Of a stretch of 9,458 nt of DNA, positions 1 to 6,253 are shown in pieces. The number at the start of each line of letters is the position of its first letter. The stretch's first letter is position 1. The notes below the pieces were generated by a model. It did not search any database and had not been told where the DNA came from. It saw nothing but the letters and a program-made list of their open reading frames with translations. This DNA is from Gammaproteobacteria bacterium (GTDB taxonomy: Bacteria > Pseudomonadota > Gammaproteobacteria > SZUA-140): positions 1-9,458 of the forward strand of contig JALWQD010000020.1 of NCBI GenBank assembly GCA_026994735.1, in the 5' to 3' direction. A program made the translations under genes and the position numbers.

Positions 1-460
1 GTGCCCGCACTCGTGCCAAACGCGCAAAACCGACCCAGCCCACAACACTCAAGGCGATAACGACATTATCCATGCCTGGCCCCATAACACCGGCCATAGC
101 AATGGCCAGCAAGATACCAGGAAAAGCCAGGAAGATATCGATGACACGAACGCAAAAGAGGTCAAACCAACCGCCTAGATAAGCAGCAAGAATACCGACC
201 GCGGTCCCAATCAGCGCCGATAAGCCTACGACCCAGAGAGCAACAAGAAAAGAATAACGCGCACCCACCAAAATACGCGCCAACAATGAACGGCCAAGAT
301 CATCATAGCCCAGCCAGCCAGACAGCCCTGGTGGCAATAAAATATGCCCGAGGTCGATGTTGTTGGCCTGGTCAGTCCAAAATCCGCCTAGCATCGCCGT
401 CAATGCCCAAAGGGTGACAACTAAAAGTGCAAACCGCTGTAAATAGTGTCTTTCAGGCAT
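1..460 (-). CDS. Dpp/Opp-type ABC transporter permease, DppC-like (3' end beyond window)
   Basis: This is the second membrane subunit of a peptide/nickel-type ABC importer and acts in the inner membrane as partner of the DppB-like protein encoded just upstream. I translated 153 residues from the ATG at 460; the gene runs off the left edge. The protein has a short N-terminal tail (MPERHYLQRF), a first membrane segment at about 10-27, then the family signature LLPPGLSGWLGYDDLGRSLL at about 47-66, with RILVGARYSF following. Two more hydrophobic stretches come next, and the visible part ends in WVGFARLARVRA, the start of the EAA-type loop that contacts the ATPase. The ATG lies inside the last codons of the upstream permease (8-base overlap, ATGCCTGA). 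No Shine-Dalgarno is visible, so translation is probably coupled. Substrate cannot be told from sequence: dipeptide, oligopeptide or nickel are all possible. The family call is secure. Confidence 0.93.
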   Translation of the reverse strand, partial: MPERHYLQRFALLVVTLWALTAMLGGFWTDQANNIDLGHILLPPGLSGWLGYDDLGRSLLARILVGARYSFLVALWVVGLSALIGTAVGILAAYLGGWFDLFCVRVIDIFLAFPGILLAIAMAGVMGPGMDNVVIALSVVGWVGFARLARVRA

Positions 461-1373
461 AATGGATACGCGGGTCAAGGCGGGCATAGATCATATCGGT
501 CAAGGTATTGACAGCGACATAGCTCAGACTGATCAACAATACACATCCTTGCACCAATGGATAGTCACGACGCTGGATAGCCTCGATTGTTAATTGACCG
601 ATACCGGGCCAGGAAAAAACAATCTCGGTAATCACAGCCCCTGCCAGCAGAGCACCCAGTTGCAAGCCCAGCAGGGTAGCCAAAGGCAAGCAGGTATTCC
701 GTAAGGCATGGGCAACAATCACCCGACCCTCGGACAAGCCTTTCGCCCGCGCTGTACGAATATAATCTTCAGACAAAACATCCAGCAATGTCGCGCGCAC
801 CATTCGTGACAGGATTGCCGCCAGCGCGGTCCCCAATGTCAGCGCCGGTAGCAACAGAGACAAAACACCTTCTCGCCCGCTGACAGGAAACCAGCCCAGC
901 CATAAGGAGAAAACCAGGATCAGGATCGGCCCCATCCAAAAATTAGGAATAGACACCCCGAGCATGGCCAGGGTCATCGCGCCATGATCCCAGCCGCTGC
1001 CTCGTTTCAGCGCCGCCATGACACCCAGCGGTAGCGCCAATAAAAGAGCGATGAGCAAAGCAGCAGCAGCCAATTCAATCGTTGCCGGCAAGCGTTCAAG
1101 CAGCAGCTCTGCAACCTCCCGGTGAGAATGCAGCGATTGTCCCAGATCAAAATGCATCAGACCCGTCAAATAATGCTCGAACTGAACCGCTAAATTCTCG
1201 TCCAGGCCCAAAGCATGGCGTAATGCTTCGCGGTCGGCAGGTTGGCTCGACTCCCCCAACATCACTTCGACAGGATCTCCTGGCACCAAATGAAGAAGGA
1301 AAAACACCAGTGTCACAACCCCAAAAATGACCACGACAGCGCTCAACAATCGAGCCGTCATTGAACCATTCAT
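453..1373 (-). CDS. Dpp/Opp-type ABC transporter permease, DppB-like
   Basis: This is the first inner-membrane permease of a peptide/nickel-type importer, 306 residues, the usual length for DppB/OppB/NikB. Visible signatures are an N-terminal membrane segment at about 6-29 followed by HLVPGDPVEVMLG, typical of the family. Further hydrophobic segments lie at about 97-120, 132-159, 170-190, 228-250 and 272-292. The cytoplasmic EAA loop (YIRTARAKGLSEGRVIVAHA, about 204-223) docks on the ATPase, and the C-terminus ends in the common YARLDPRIHYA. An in-frame ATG 33 bases further upstream exists, but I chose 1373: GGAG sits 7 bases before it, and its ATG overlaps the stop of the preceding transpeptidase gene as ATGA, the classic coupling arrangement. 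The end overlaps the next permease by 8 bases. Substrate is not determined. Confidence 0.93.
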   Translation of the reverse strand: MNGSMTARLLSAVVVIFGVVTLVFFLLHLVPGDPVEVMLGESSQPADREALRHALGLDENLAVQFEHYLTGLMHFDLGQSLHSHREVAELLLERLPATIELAAAALLIALLLALPLGVMAALKRGSGWDHGAMTLAMLGVSIPNFWMGPILILVFSLWLGWFPVSGREGVLSLLLPALTLGTALAAILSRMVRATLLDVLSEDYIRTARAKGLSEGRVIVAHALRNTCLPLATLLGLQLGALLAGAVITEIVFSWPGIGQLTIEAIQRRDYPLVQGCVLLISLSYVAVNTLTDMIYARLDPRIHYA

Positions 1374-1933
1374 CGGCTTTCTCCGCCAAGCCAGGCCTGG
1401 CGACAACGCCGCTTGACATCGGCGCCATCCTCACCAATATAAACGGCATCTCCGCTCTTCACCCAGTCAAACAGCAACAGTAAGGCATGGTTAGCCATAC
1501 GCACACAACCATGTGAAAGCGGTCGCCCAAGAGCCACTTCAGCAGGCGTCCCATGAATATAGATATAACGCCTCATGGTATCGACATGCCCCAAACGGTT
1601 ATGGCCCGGCTGGCAGCCACTGAGCCAAAGAATTCGCGTCAGTATCCAGTCACGCTGAGGTTCGGCTGCTACCTGTCCATAGCGGTAAACTTCACCGCTC
1701 GGACGGCGGCCACGAAAAACCGTACCGACAGCCTCACCGCTACCAATCTTGGCTCGAATACAATGCCAACCCCGTGGCGTACAGCCACTATCCCGCTTTT
1801 CCCCAGGGCCATTGGCTGCCGTTGAAACCAGGCTCTCAAAGATGACCTGACCACTGCTGAGCACGGCAAGGCGCTGACTTGATAGATCAATGACAATCAA
1901 CCGTCGCGGCAATTTTTCAGTGCCTAGTGACAT
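1370..1933 (-). CDS. L,D-transpeptidase (YkuD fold) family protein without export signal
   Basis: The 187-residue protein carries the YkuD/L,D-transpeptidase active site: His127-Gly128 in YIYIHGTP and Ser140-His141-Gly142-Cys143-Val-Arg145 in the SHGCVRM motif, with Cys143 the expected nucleophile. The N-terminus (RRLIVIDLSSQRLAVL) is the usual first strands of the fold. Family members cross-link peptidoglycan, attach lipoproteins to it or trim stem peptides, all in the periplasm. Here there is no signal peptide or membrane anchor. None can be hidden upstream, because an in-frame TGA lies at 1937-1939, two codons before the ATG. The gene starts inside the end of the solute-binding protein gene (17-base overlap), has only a weak Shine-Dalgarno, and its stop overlaps the permease start as ATGA. 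Its placement between two transporter genes suggests a link to murein-peptide handling, which is inference. A cytosolic role or non-classical export cannot be distinguished. Confidence 0.9.
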   Translation of the reverse strand: MSLGTEKLPRRLIVIDLSSQRLAVLSSGQVIFESLVSTAANGPGEKRDSGCTPRGWHCIRAKIGSGEAVGTVFRGRRPSGEVYRYGQVAAEPQRDWILTRILWLSGCQPGHNRLGHVDTMRRYIYIHGTPAEVALGRPLSHGCVRMANHALLLLFDWVKSGDAVYIGEDGADVKRRCRQAWLGGESR

Positions 1934-3437
1934 CGTTCAAACCATCTAAATTGCCATCAATCGCCAGCCGGTAACCCTTCACATCCTGGCGGCTAATGAG
2001 AACATTATCCTCATACCACAAGGGCACATAGGGCAACTCAGCCAACAGCAGAGCCTGCAGTTGGCGATAATCTGCGCTGGCCTGATGCCAGTCTGCACTT
2101 TCTGCGCGATCAATCAGAGCATCCGCTTCTGGGCTACGAAAACGTCCCCTATTGGCACCATTCGGGGGTACTGACTCACTGTGGAAGACATAGCGAAATA
2201 TATCCGGCAATTTGATCCCAACCCACATTAAGCTGAACATCTGGAAGCGGCCAGCCTTGATATCGCCATAAAATGTCCCCCAATCATAGCTGCGTAATTG
2301 TACCTCGATACCGACATCGGCCAATTGCTGCTGAATAATCGTAGCCAAACGCAAACGAAAAGGATCACTGGATGTCTTGTAAATCAGGCGAGGCCGCCTG
2401 TCGCCAACTAAACCGGCCATTAACAGTAATGCCCGCGCCTTATCCGGATCGTAGGCCGGCATCCGTATTTCCGGGTTTCCTGCCCAGTGCTCCGGTGGCA
2501 ACAAGGCCACTGCCGGGCGCGCAGCACCACCAAGAACATGGCGAATAATCGCTTGCCTATCGATAGCCATCGCAACCGCCTGCCGCAGCGATAAAACAGC
2601 CGTTTCAGCATCCTCGAGATTAAAACCAAGATAGGCAAAATTACTGCCACGCCCGCGCTGCACTTCAATACCGTCCTGTTGCTGCAGATAGGTGACCAAT
2701 TCAGGAGGCATATCATTTTGCATCATATCAACCTCTCCCCTGAGCAGTTTCAACGCCCGAACGGTCGGGTCCTTCACCGCAAGAAATTCAACAGGCAGAT
2801 CATCGCGCTGACGAATAATGCGCAAATGCCCTTCATCTGGCCAGTCCTGAAAACGAAAACGGCCACTGCCTATGGGCTGACGATTGAAAGGGTGGTTTTT
2901 TGCCAGCAAATCAGCGGGCAAAATGCCCATCAGCAAACGCCCAGGAAAAAGAATATCAGCGCGCTCGAGAAAGAAATCGATTTGTCGTTGCCCATGCACC
3001 CTGATCGCTGAGATATGCGACAAAGACAGGCGATGTGGCGAAGCCTTTTGCGGATCCAGGATATCCTCATATGTCGCCTTCACATCGTCGGCAACAAGCA
3101 GCCGTCCATTACTGAAATGAGCCTCGTGACGCAGTGTAAAGCGATAGTGCCTGGGGTCAATCTTCTGCCAATCGGCCAGTGCAGGAACTGGCTTCAGTGT
3201 CTCATCAAAATCAACCAAACGCTGGTATAACAAGCGATTTATCCGTGTCGAAGCGGCATCGGTTGCATAGCGAGGATCCAACGTCACAGGCATATTCGTC
3301 AAGGCAAAACGAACGCCCGGGTGGCTGCGTTCAGAACAGCCGACAAGGCTGGAAAAAACCGCCAGAAGAAGCAATATCTGATGCAGACGCGACTGCAAAC
3401 TACCAATCTTTGTACGGGTGACGAGCCAAACAGACAT
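1917..3437 (-). CDS. Family 5 extracellular solute-binding lipoprotein of peptide/nickel ABC importer
   Basis: This is the periplasmic substrate receptor for the DppB/DppC-like permeases downstream. It is a SBP_bac_5 protein: after the signal sequence come LDPRYATDAASTRINRLLYQ, then the HFSNGRLLVADDVKATYEDI and QPIGSGRFRF elements and the AVAMAIDRQAIIRHVLGGAA helix typical of DppA/OppA/NikA proteins. The mature protein of roughly 470 residues is slightly short for the family. A hydrophobic run (ILLLLAVFSSLVG) ends in a lipobox with Cys34 counted from this start, so it is probably anchored to the membrane as a lipoprotein. The start is unresolved. Candidates are ATG at 3500, 3455 or 3437, or TTG at 3398 directly after the upstream stop. 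The TTG would give a compact 20-residue signal (MQSRLHQILLLL...). Only the 3500 candidate has a fair Shine-Dalgarno (GGTGG). Substrate is unknown; murein peptides are one possibility suggested by the transpeptidase next door. Confidence 0.92.
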   Translation of the reverse strand: MSVWLVTRTKIGSLQSRLHQILLLLAVFSSLVGCSERSHPGVRFALTNMPVTLDPRYATDAASTRINRLLYQRLVDFDETLKPVPALADWQKIDPRHYRFTLRHEAHFSNGRLLVADDVKATYEDILDPQKASPHRLSLSHISAIRVHGQRQIDFFLERADILFPGRLLMGILPADLLAKNHPFNRQPIGSGRFRFQDWPDEGHLRIIRQRDDLPVEFLAVKDPTVRALKLLRGEVDMMQNDMPPELVTYLQQQDGIEVQRGRGSNFAYLGFNLEDAETAVLSLRQAVAMAIDRQAIIRHVLGGAARPAVALLPPEHWAGNPEIRMPAYDPDKARALLLMAGLVGDRRPRLIYKTSSDPFRLRLATIIQQQLADVGIEVQLRSYDWGTFYGDIKAGRFQMFSLMWVGIKLPDIFRYVFHSESVPPNGANRGRFRSPEADALIDRAESADWHQASADYRQLQALLLAELPYVPLWYEDNVLISRQDVKGYRLAIDGNLDGLNDVTRH

Positions 3438-3867
3438 TATAATAACGGCGATCATCAGAGACTTCGAGGCCAAGCCAGGGAGGGCGGGCAAAGACCTCAT
3501 CCACTGCCACCAATTCTATCTCTGCCACGACCAGGCCGGCATTGTCACCACTAAAGACATCAATCTCCCAGTAATGGCCCTGGTATGGAACAATATGGCG
3601 GCGCTTTTCAACAACAGCCTCGAGACAATACTTATCAATCAATTCGAGTCCGTCAGGATAGGGGATTTGATAATCAAACTCATCCCGCGCGATAGTCAGA
3701 GTAGCACCTTTAATATTGATATACGCAGCAGTATCAGAAAGACGAATGCGTATCGAACTTAGCGCGGTATTGGCGATATAGCCCTGACGGTAATTACGCA
3801 CCTCAGTGACTGCTGGCCGCCAATCATCATTTGCAAGCAGAAACTTGCGCTCAATCTCTGTTGCCAA
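3400..3867 (-). CDS. CYTH domain protein, probable triphosphate hydrolase
   Basis: The 155-residue protein is a single CYTH (triphosphate tunnel) domain. The hallmark ExExK is at residues 4-8 (EIERK). The charged residues expected to line the tunnel follow in order: RIRL at 40-43, Lys53, the EFDY segment around 63, EKRR at 87-90, WEID at 100-103, AEIEL at 115-119 and DDRRYYN at 138-144. The family includes class IV adenylate cyclases, thiamine triphosphatases and bacterial tripolyphosphatases such as the small Nitrosomonas europaea enzyme, which is of similar length and N-terminus. Tripolyphosphate or another triphosphate is the likely substrate; the exact one is inference. I chose the TTG at 3867 because AAGGAG stands 8 bases before it and it gives the usual MATEIERKFL start. 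An ATG at 3918 would add 17 non-family residues. The TAG stop lies inside or directly before the start of the solute-binding protein gene. Confidence 0.87.
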   Translation of the reverse strand: MATEIERKFLLANDDWRPAVTEVRNYRQGYIANTALSSIRIRLSDTAAYINIKGATLTIARDEFDYQIPYPDGLELIDKYCLEAVVEKRRHIVPYQGHYWEIDVFSGDNAGLVVAEIELVAVDEVFARPPWLGLEVSDDRRYYNVCLARHPYKDW

Positions 3868-3947
3868 AATTGCCACTCCTTCACCAGACCTGGCAAGTGA
3901 TAAAGACATGCCAGCCAATCATTAGCTCAATCTATCGAATCATCGCC

Positions 3948-4229
3948 CTAATTGCCATCACCCCAGGCACCAAGGTAAGCCTGTATATGGTGCTCATCAA
4001 CGAGCGAATCTAAAAAATCGCGCAAGGCCGTACATTGCTGCCGGTATTCGCTCAAGCCATAATTACCGGCAACCCTCTGCAAACGCCAGGCCAATAGCCA
4101 TTGATTGAGAATGTCCCATTCTGCCGCCTGCCGCTCTGTCAAAAAAACATTCTGCTGTCGCTGGCGATCAGGCAAACCACAGAGGCAAACCTGCTCATCA
4201 AATGAAACCTTCCCGAGAACCGTGCTCAA
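3948..4229 (-). pseudogene. C-terminal part of decayed PolB-type 3'-5' exonuclease
   Basis: This is the continuation, in the same reading frame, of the fragment at 4239-4631, beyond an amber stop. From the stop the frame reads YVDLSTVLGKVSFDEQVCLC and on through GLP, which resembles the H-x-DL...LDEL...LLGLPGK stretch of PolB-like exonucleases (DNA_pol_B_exo2 family). The part AEWDILNQWLLAWRLQR matches the third exonuclease motif region (ETDVxNTYLVYLRF in relatives), keeping its Asp. The end (YRQQCTALRDFLDSL...HHIQAYLGAW) matches the usual C-terminus. Independent translation would need a TTG at 4229 with no convincing Shine-Dalgarno, so I regard it as an untranslated or poorly translated remnant, unless the stop is read through or is a sequence error. 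An 80-base gap separates it from the CYTH gene. Homology is from remembered family patterns, not a search. Confidence 0.62.
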
Positions 4230-4238
4230 ATCAACATA

Positions 4239-4631
4239 CTAGCCGTTTGCCAAGGCGGGGAGAAAAGACAGTTCACGCAGCAATGCACGATTACATAGTA
4301 AATCATAGCTCGACTGCCGCCGGGAATAGGTCACCACACGGTCAGCTGTTTGTAGCTCCTCAAAAAAAGCCTGCAATTGTGCAGATTCATTTCCAGCATT
4401 GATGACAAAATAGTCCCGTTTGAACACTTCGCCGTCATTGCGCAAGCATGCAATGGCTGTCAGCCGCTGCAAATGTACGCCTGGCTCATCGCTTGTTGCC
4501 TCGGGCAACTGACGGCACTGATGGCGCATGACATTGATAACGTCATCGTCAGACAAATCACCGATGTTATGGAGACGACGCCCGGCAGAAACATCAATTT
4601 CATGGAGAAGCGAAAAACTAAGCATATTCAC
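4239..4631 (-). pseudogene. N-terminal part of decayed PolB-type 3'-5' exonuclease
   Basis: The 130-residue frame starts at a GTG whose bases overlap the cysM stop (GTGA); an ATG two codons later is the alternative start. It resembles the N-terminal half of the predicted 3'-5' exonucleases related to the PolB exonuclease domain: MLSF...IDVSAGRRL corresponds to MLSFDIETVPDVEAGRRL in relatives, followed by DLSDDDVINVMRHQCRQ and VHLQRLTAIACL. The catalytic residues are gone. The motif I Asp-Ile-Glu is Ser-Leu-Leu, and the motif II Asn-Gly-x-x-Phe-Asp stretch reads SRRQSSYD. The section between motif II and the following H-x-DL block is shortened by about 20 residues. The frame then ends at TAG (4241-4239), although the rest of the protein continues in the same frame. 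It is either a pseudogene or a short non-catalytic protein. Translation of this first part is plausible through coupling to cysM. Confidence 0.65.
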
Positions 4632-5527
4632 GCGCCAAAAACGGCTGTTGAAAGATAGCGATCACCACGATCACAGGTCATCGCAACAATAACCGCCTGC
4701 TCAACTTCACGGCTCAGACGCAAGGCAGCCGCCACAGCCCCACCTGATGAGATGCCAACAAAGATACCTTCTACTGCTGCCAATTTGCGAGTCGTTTCCT
4801 CGGCCGTCTGCTGATCCATGTCGATGATGCGGTCAACGCGGGCCGGCTCGTAAATCTTTGGCAGATAAGCCTCAGGCCAGCGACGAATACCCGGGATAGA
4901 AGCCCCCGCAGATGGCTGTACACCAACAATCTGGATCGCATCATTCTGCTCTTTTAGGTAGCGGGAAACTCCCATAATTGTCCCTGTTGTCCCCATAGCG
5001 CTAACAAAATGGGTGATTTCACCGCCGGTATCGCGCCAAATCTCGGGGCCAGTCCCCTGATAATGTGCCAGCGGATTCGCCAGGTTCGAGAACTGATCCA
5101 GCATGGTCCCTTTGCCGCCAGCAACCAGCTCGCGCGCCTTATCAATTGCCGCCTCCATACTGCCTGCGGCAGGCGTCAAAACAATTTCTGCGCCATAGCT
5201 TTTCATAATTGCACGCCGCTCTTCACTCATATGCTCGGGCATGACGAGGATCATATGATAGCCCTTGATCGCTGCCGCCATCGCCAGGGCAATGCCGGTA
5301 TTCCCGCTGGTCGGTTCAATCAGCGTATCACCCGGATGAATATCACCCGCAGACTCGGCCATGGCAATCATATTCATGGCCGGACGATCTTTCACTGATC
5401 CGGCCGGATTATTCCCCTCCAGCTTGAGCAGGATTACATTTCCTCGTTCATCATCAAGCAAGCGCTGCAAACGCACCAGCGGAGTATTACCGACATAACT
5501 CTCAACCGATGGATACTGTCTCTGCAT
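4628..5527 (-). CDS. cysM: Cysteine synthase B (O-acetylserine sulfhydrylase B)
   Basis: This PLP enzyme makes cysteine from O-acetylserine and sulfide, and in the CysM type also from thiosulfate via S-sulfocysteine; it acts in the cytosol. At 299 residues it is close to the E. coli enzyme. The PLP lysine is Lys46 in NNPAGSVKDR, the substrate loop TSGNTG is at 73-78, and the phosphate-binding GTTGT is at 179-183. CysM rather than CysK is indicated by GIRRWPEAYLP and by the C-terminal CDRGDRYLSTAVF. The ATG at 5527 has a very strong Shine-Dalgarno (GGGGGAG, 5 bases away). It is the first gene of the minus-strand run and its stop overlaps the GTG of the exonuclease remnant by 4 bases. A weak promoter candidate and a pair of direct repeats lie upstream. 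The operon's later genes (peptide transport, transpeptidase) have no obvious metabolic tie to it. Confidence 0.96.
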   Translation of the reverse strand: MQRQYPSVESYVGNTPLVRLQRLLDDERGNVILLKLEGNNPAGSVKDRPAMNMIAMAESAGDIHPGDTLIEPTSGNTGIALAMAAAIKGYHMILVMPEHMSEERRAIMKSYGAEIVLTPAAGSMEAAIDKARELVAGGKGTMLDQFSNLANPLAHYQGTGPEIWRDTGGEITHFVSAMGTTGTIMGVSRYLKEQNDAIQIVGVQPSAGASIPGIRRWPEAYLPKIYEPARVDRIIDMDQQTAEETTRKLAAVEGIFVGISSGGAVAAALRLSREVEQAVIVAMTCDRGDRYLSTAVFGA

Positions 5528-5574
5528 TTTGACTCCCCCTCATGTCTGGTAACCGCTCAATTCGGCAAGAAAAA

Positions 5575-5629
5575 GACACATTCATGGCTATCGTTCAAGT
5601 TCACCCATGATTGTACGATATATTCATGG
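5575..5629 (-). repeat. Pair of 13-base direct repeats upstream of cysM
   Basis: Plus-strand GACACATTCATGG at 5575-5587 and GATATATTCATGG at 5617-5629 agree at 11 of 13 positions, with starts exactly 42 bases apart, about four helical turns. They flank the proposed -10 element of cysM, so they could be binding sites for a regulator of cysM. No known operator was recognised, and the AT-rich context makes chance a real alternative. Confidence 0.35.
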
Positions 5630-5636
5630 AAGCCAA
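5610..5636 (-). promoter_or_regulatory. Weak sigma70-like promoter candidate for cysM
   Basis: On the minus strand TTGGCT (5636-5631) and TACAAT (5615-5610) are separated by 15 bases, shorter than the preferred 17. The -10 element matches consensus at five of six positions. It would start transcription about 75 bases before the cysM ATG. The surrounding 5610-5660 stretch is AT-rich and offers other weak -10-like hexamers, so the exact promoter is uncertain. Confidence 0.3.
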
Positions 5637-5697
5637 TGTTTATATGTTATATCAGTAAGGTAAATTTTCTACCGGCACAAAAGCACTGGCACGGACA

Positions 5698-5729
5698 GCA
5701 GGTCGATGAGTATGACCGTCATCACCTGC
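5698..5729 (+). promoter_or_regulatory. Stem-loop in the leader of the PilZ gene
   Basis: GCAGGT (5698-5703) pairs with ACCTGC (5724-5729) and GATGA (5705-5709) with TCATC (5719-5723). This makes 11 pairs with a single bulged C at 5704 and a 9-base loop. No T-run follows, so it is not a terminator. It lies 62 bases before the PilZ start codon and could be a structured leader element or an inverted-repeat operator. The rest of the 263-base divergent region (5528-5790) shows no clear plus-strand promoter; AT-rich TATGTTATAT at about 5643-5652 is a possible extended -10. No known riboswitch class was recognised. Confidence 0.45.
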
Positions 5730-5790
5730 CATGATCGCCACAGATCGATAACGGCTTGGCAACTGCCGCGACACATTCCGGAGGACTGAC

Positions 5791-6171
5791 ATGACGATAA
5801 AGGAAAAACGGCGTAATACCCGGAGTGAATTAAACCCGGGCGACCATCATAACCTGTTTTTTTTGGAAAAAGGTGATGTATCCCATCCCATCAGCAAGGT
5901 GCGTGATGTATCAATATCGGGCGTCGGCATTATCACCGATGCACCTGCTGAAAGCAGTGAGAAAGTGGCCTTGACCTATCATTCTGGAGACTTTCGCCTG
6001 ACTATCAACGGCATTGCCGCTTGGTGCAGTGCCAATGATGACGGTAACGGCTATGCCATGGGCATCGAATTCGACGCCTGCGATGCCGCCGATAACTCCC
6101 TCTTCTTTCTCGCTGTCCGTAAATACCTCGACGATTTTGATAACGTTCCGGTACCTATGGCTGAAGCCTGA
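5791..6171 (+). CDS. Stand-alone PilZ domain protein, probable cyclic-di-GMP receptor
   Basis: The protein of 126 residues is essentially one PilZ domain. Both halves of the cyclic-di-GMP binding signature are present: RRNTR at 7-11 (RxxxR type) and DVSISG at 39-44 (the [D/N]xSxxG motif). The strand YAMGIEF at 88-94 closes the barrel. Intact motifs suggest real ligand binding, so it would act as a cytosolic effector on motility, adhesion or another second-messenger output; the target cannot be told. The start has a strong Shine-Dalgarno (GGAGG, 6 bases before the ATG). It is the only plus-strand gene in the window, transcribed divergently from cysM and convergently with pnp, so it forms its own unit ending at the hairpin at 6192-6219. 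No partner gene for cyclic-di-GMP synthesis is in the window. Confidence 0.93.
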   Translation: MTIKEKRRNTRSELNPGDHHNLFFLEKGDVSHPISKVRDVSISGVGIITDAPAESSEKVALTYHSGDFRLTINGIAAWCSANDDGNGYAMGIEFDACDAADNSLFFLAVRKYLDDFDNVPVPMAEA

Positions 6172-6191
6172 CAGACAACACCCATGGACAC

Positions 6192-6219
6192 AAAAAAGGG
6201 GCCAAATGGCCCCTTTTTT
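6192..6219. terminator. Bidirectional intrinsic terminator between PilZ gene and pnp
   Basis: A run of six A, then GGGGCC-AAAT-GGCCCC, then six T. The G+C stem followed by a T-run works for the plus-strand PilZ transcript (21 bases after its stop codon) and, by symmetry, for the minus-strand pnp transcript (35 bases after its stop). The A and T runs can extend the stem. Confidence 0.93.
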
Positions 6220-6253
6220 CATGCCGACATTTGCGGCAGTTTTCACCGTGCGT

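Noticed and set aside
1082..1330. Plus-strand open frame antisense to the first permease gene.
   Set aside because: It is antisense to a conserved permease, with no Shine-Dalgarno and no recognisable product.
4239..4241. Possible amber reassignment explaining the stop inside the exonuclease gene.
   Set aside because: rpsO, pnp and the CYTH gene all end in TAG at the expected family C-termini, so TAG is a normal stop here. Only local read-through remains possible.
5733..5747. GATCG repeated twice with a 5-base gap before the PilZ gene.
   Set aside because: The repeats are too short, and no symmetry or known operator is associated with them.
5660..5790. Cyclic-di-GMP riboswitch in the PilZ leader.
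   Set aside because: The conserved GEMM elements and tetraloop-receptor layout are not visible; only one simple stem-loop is present.
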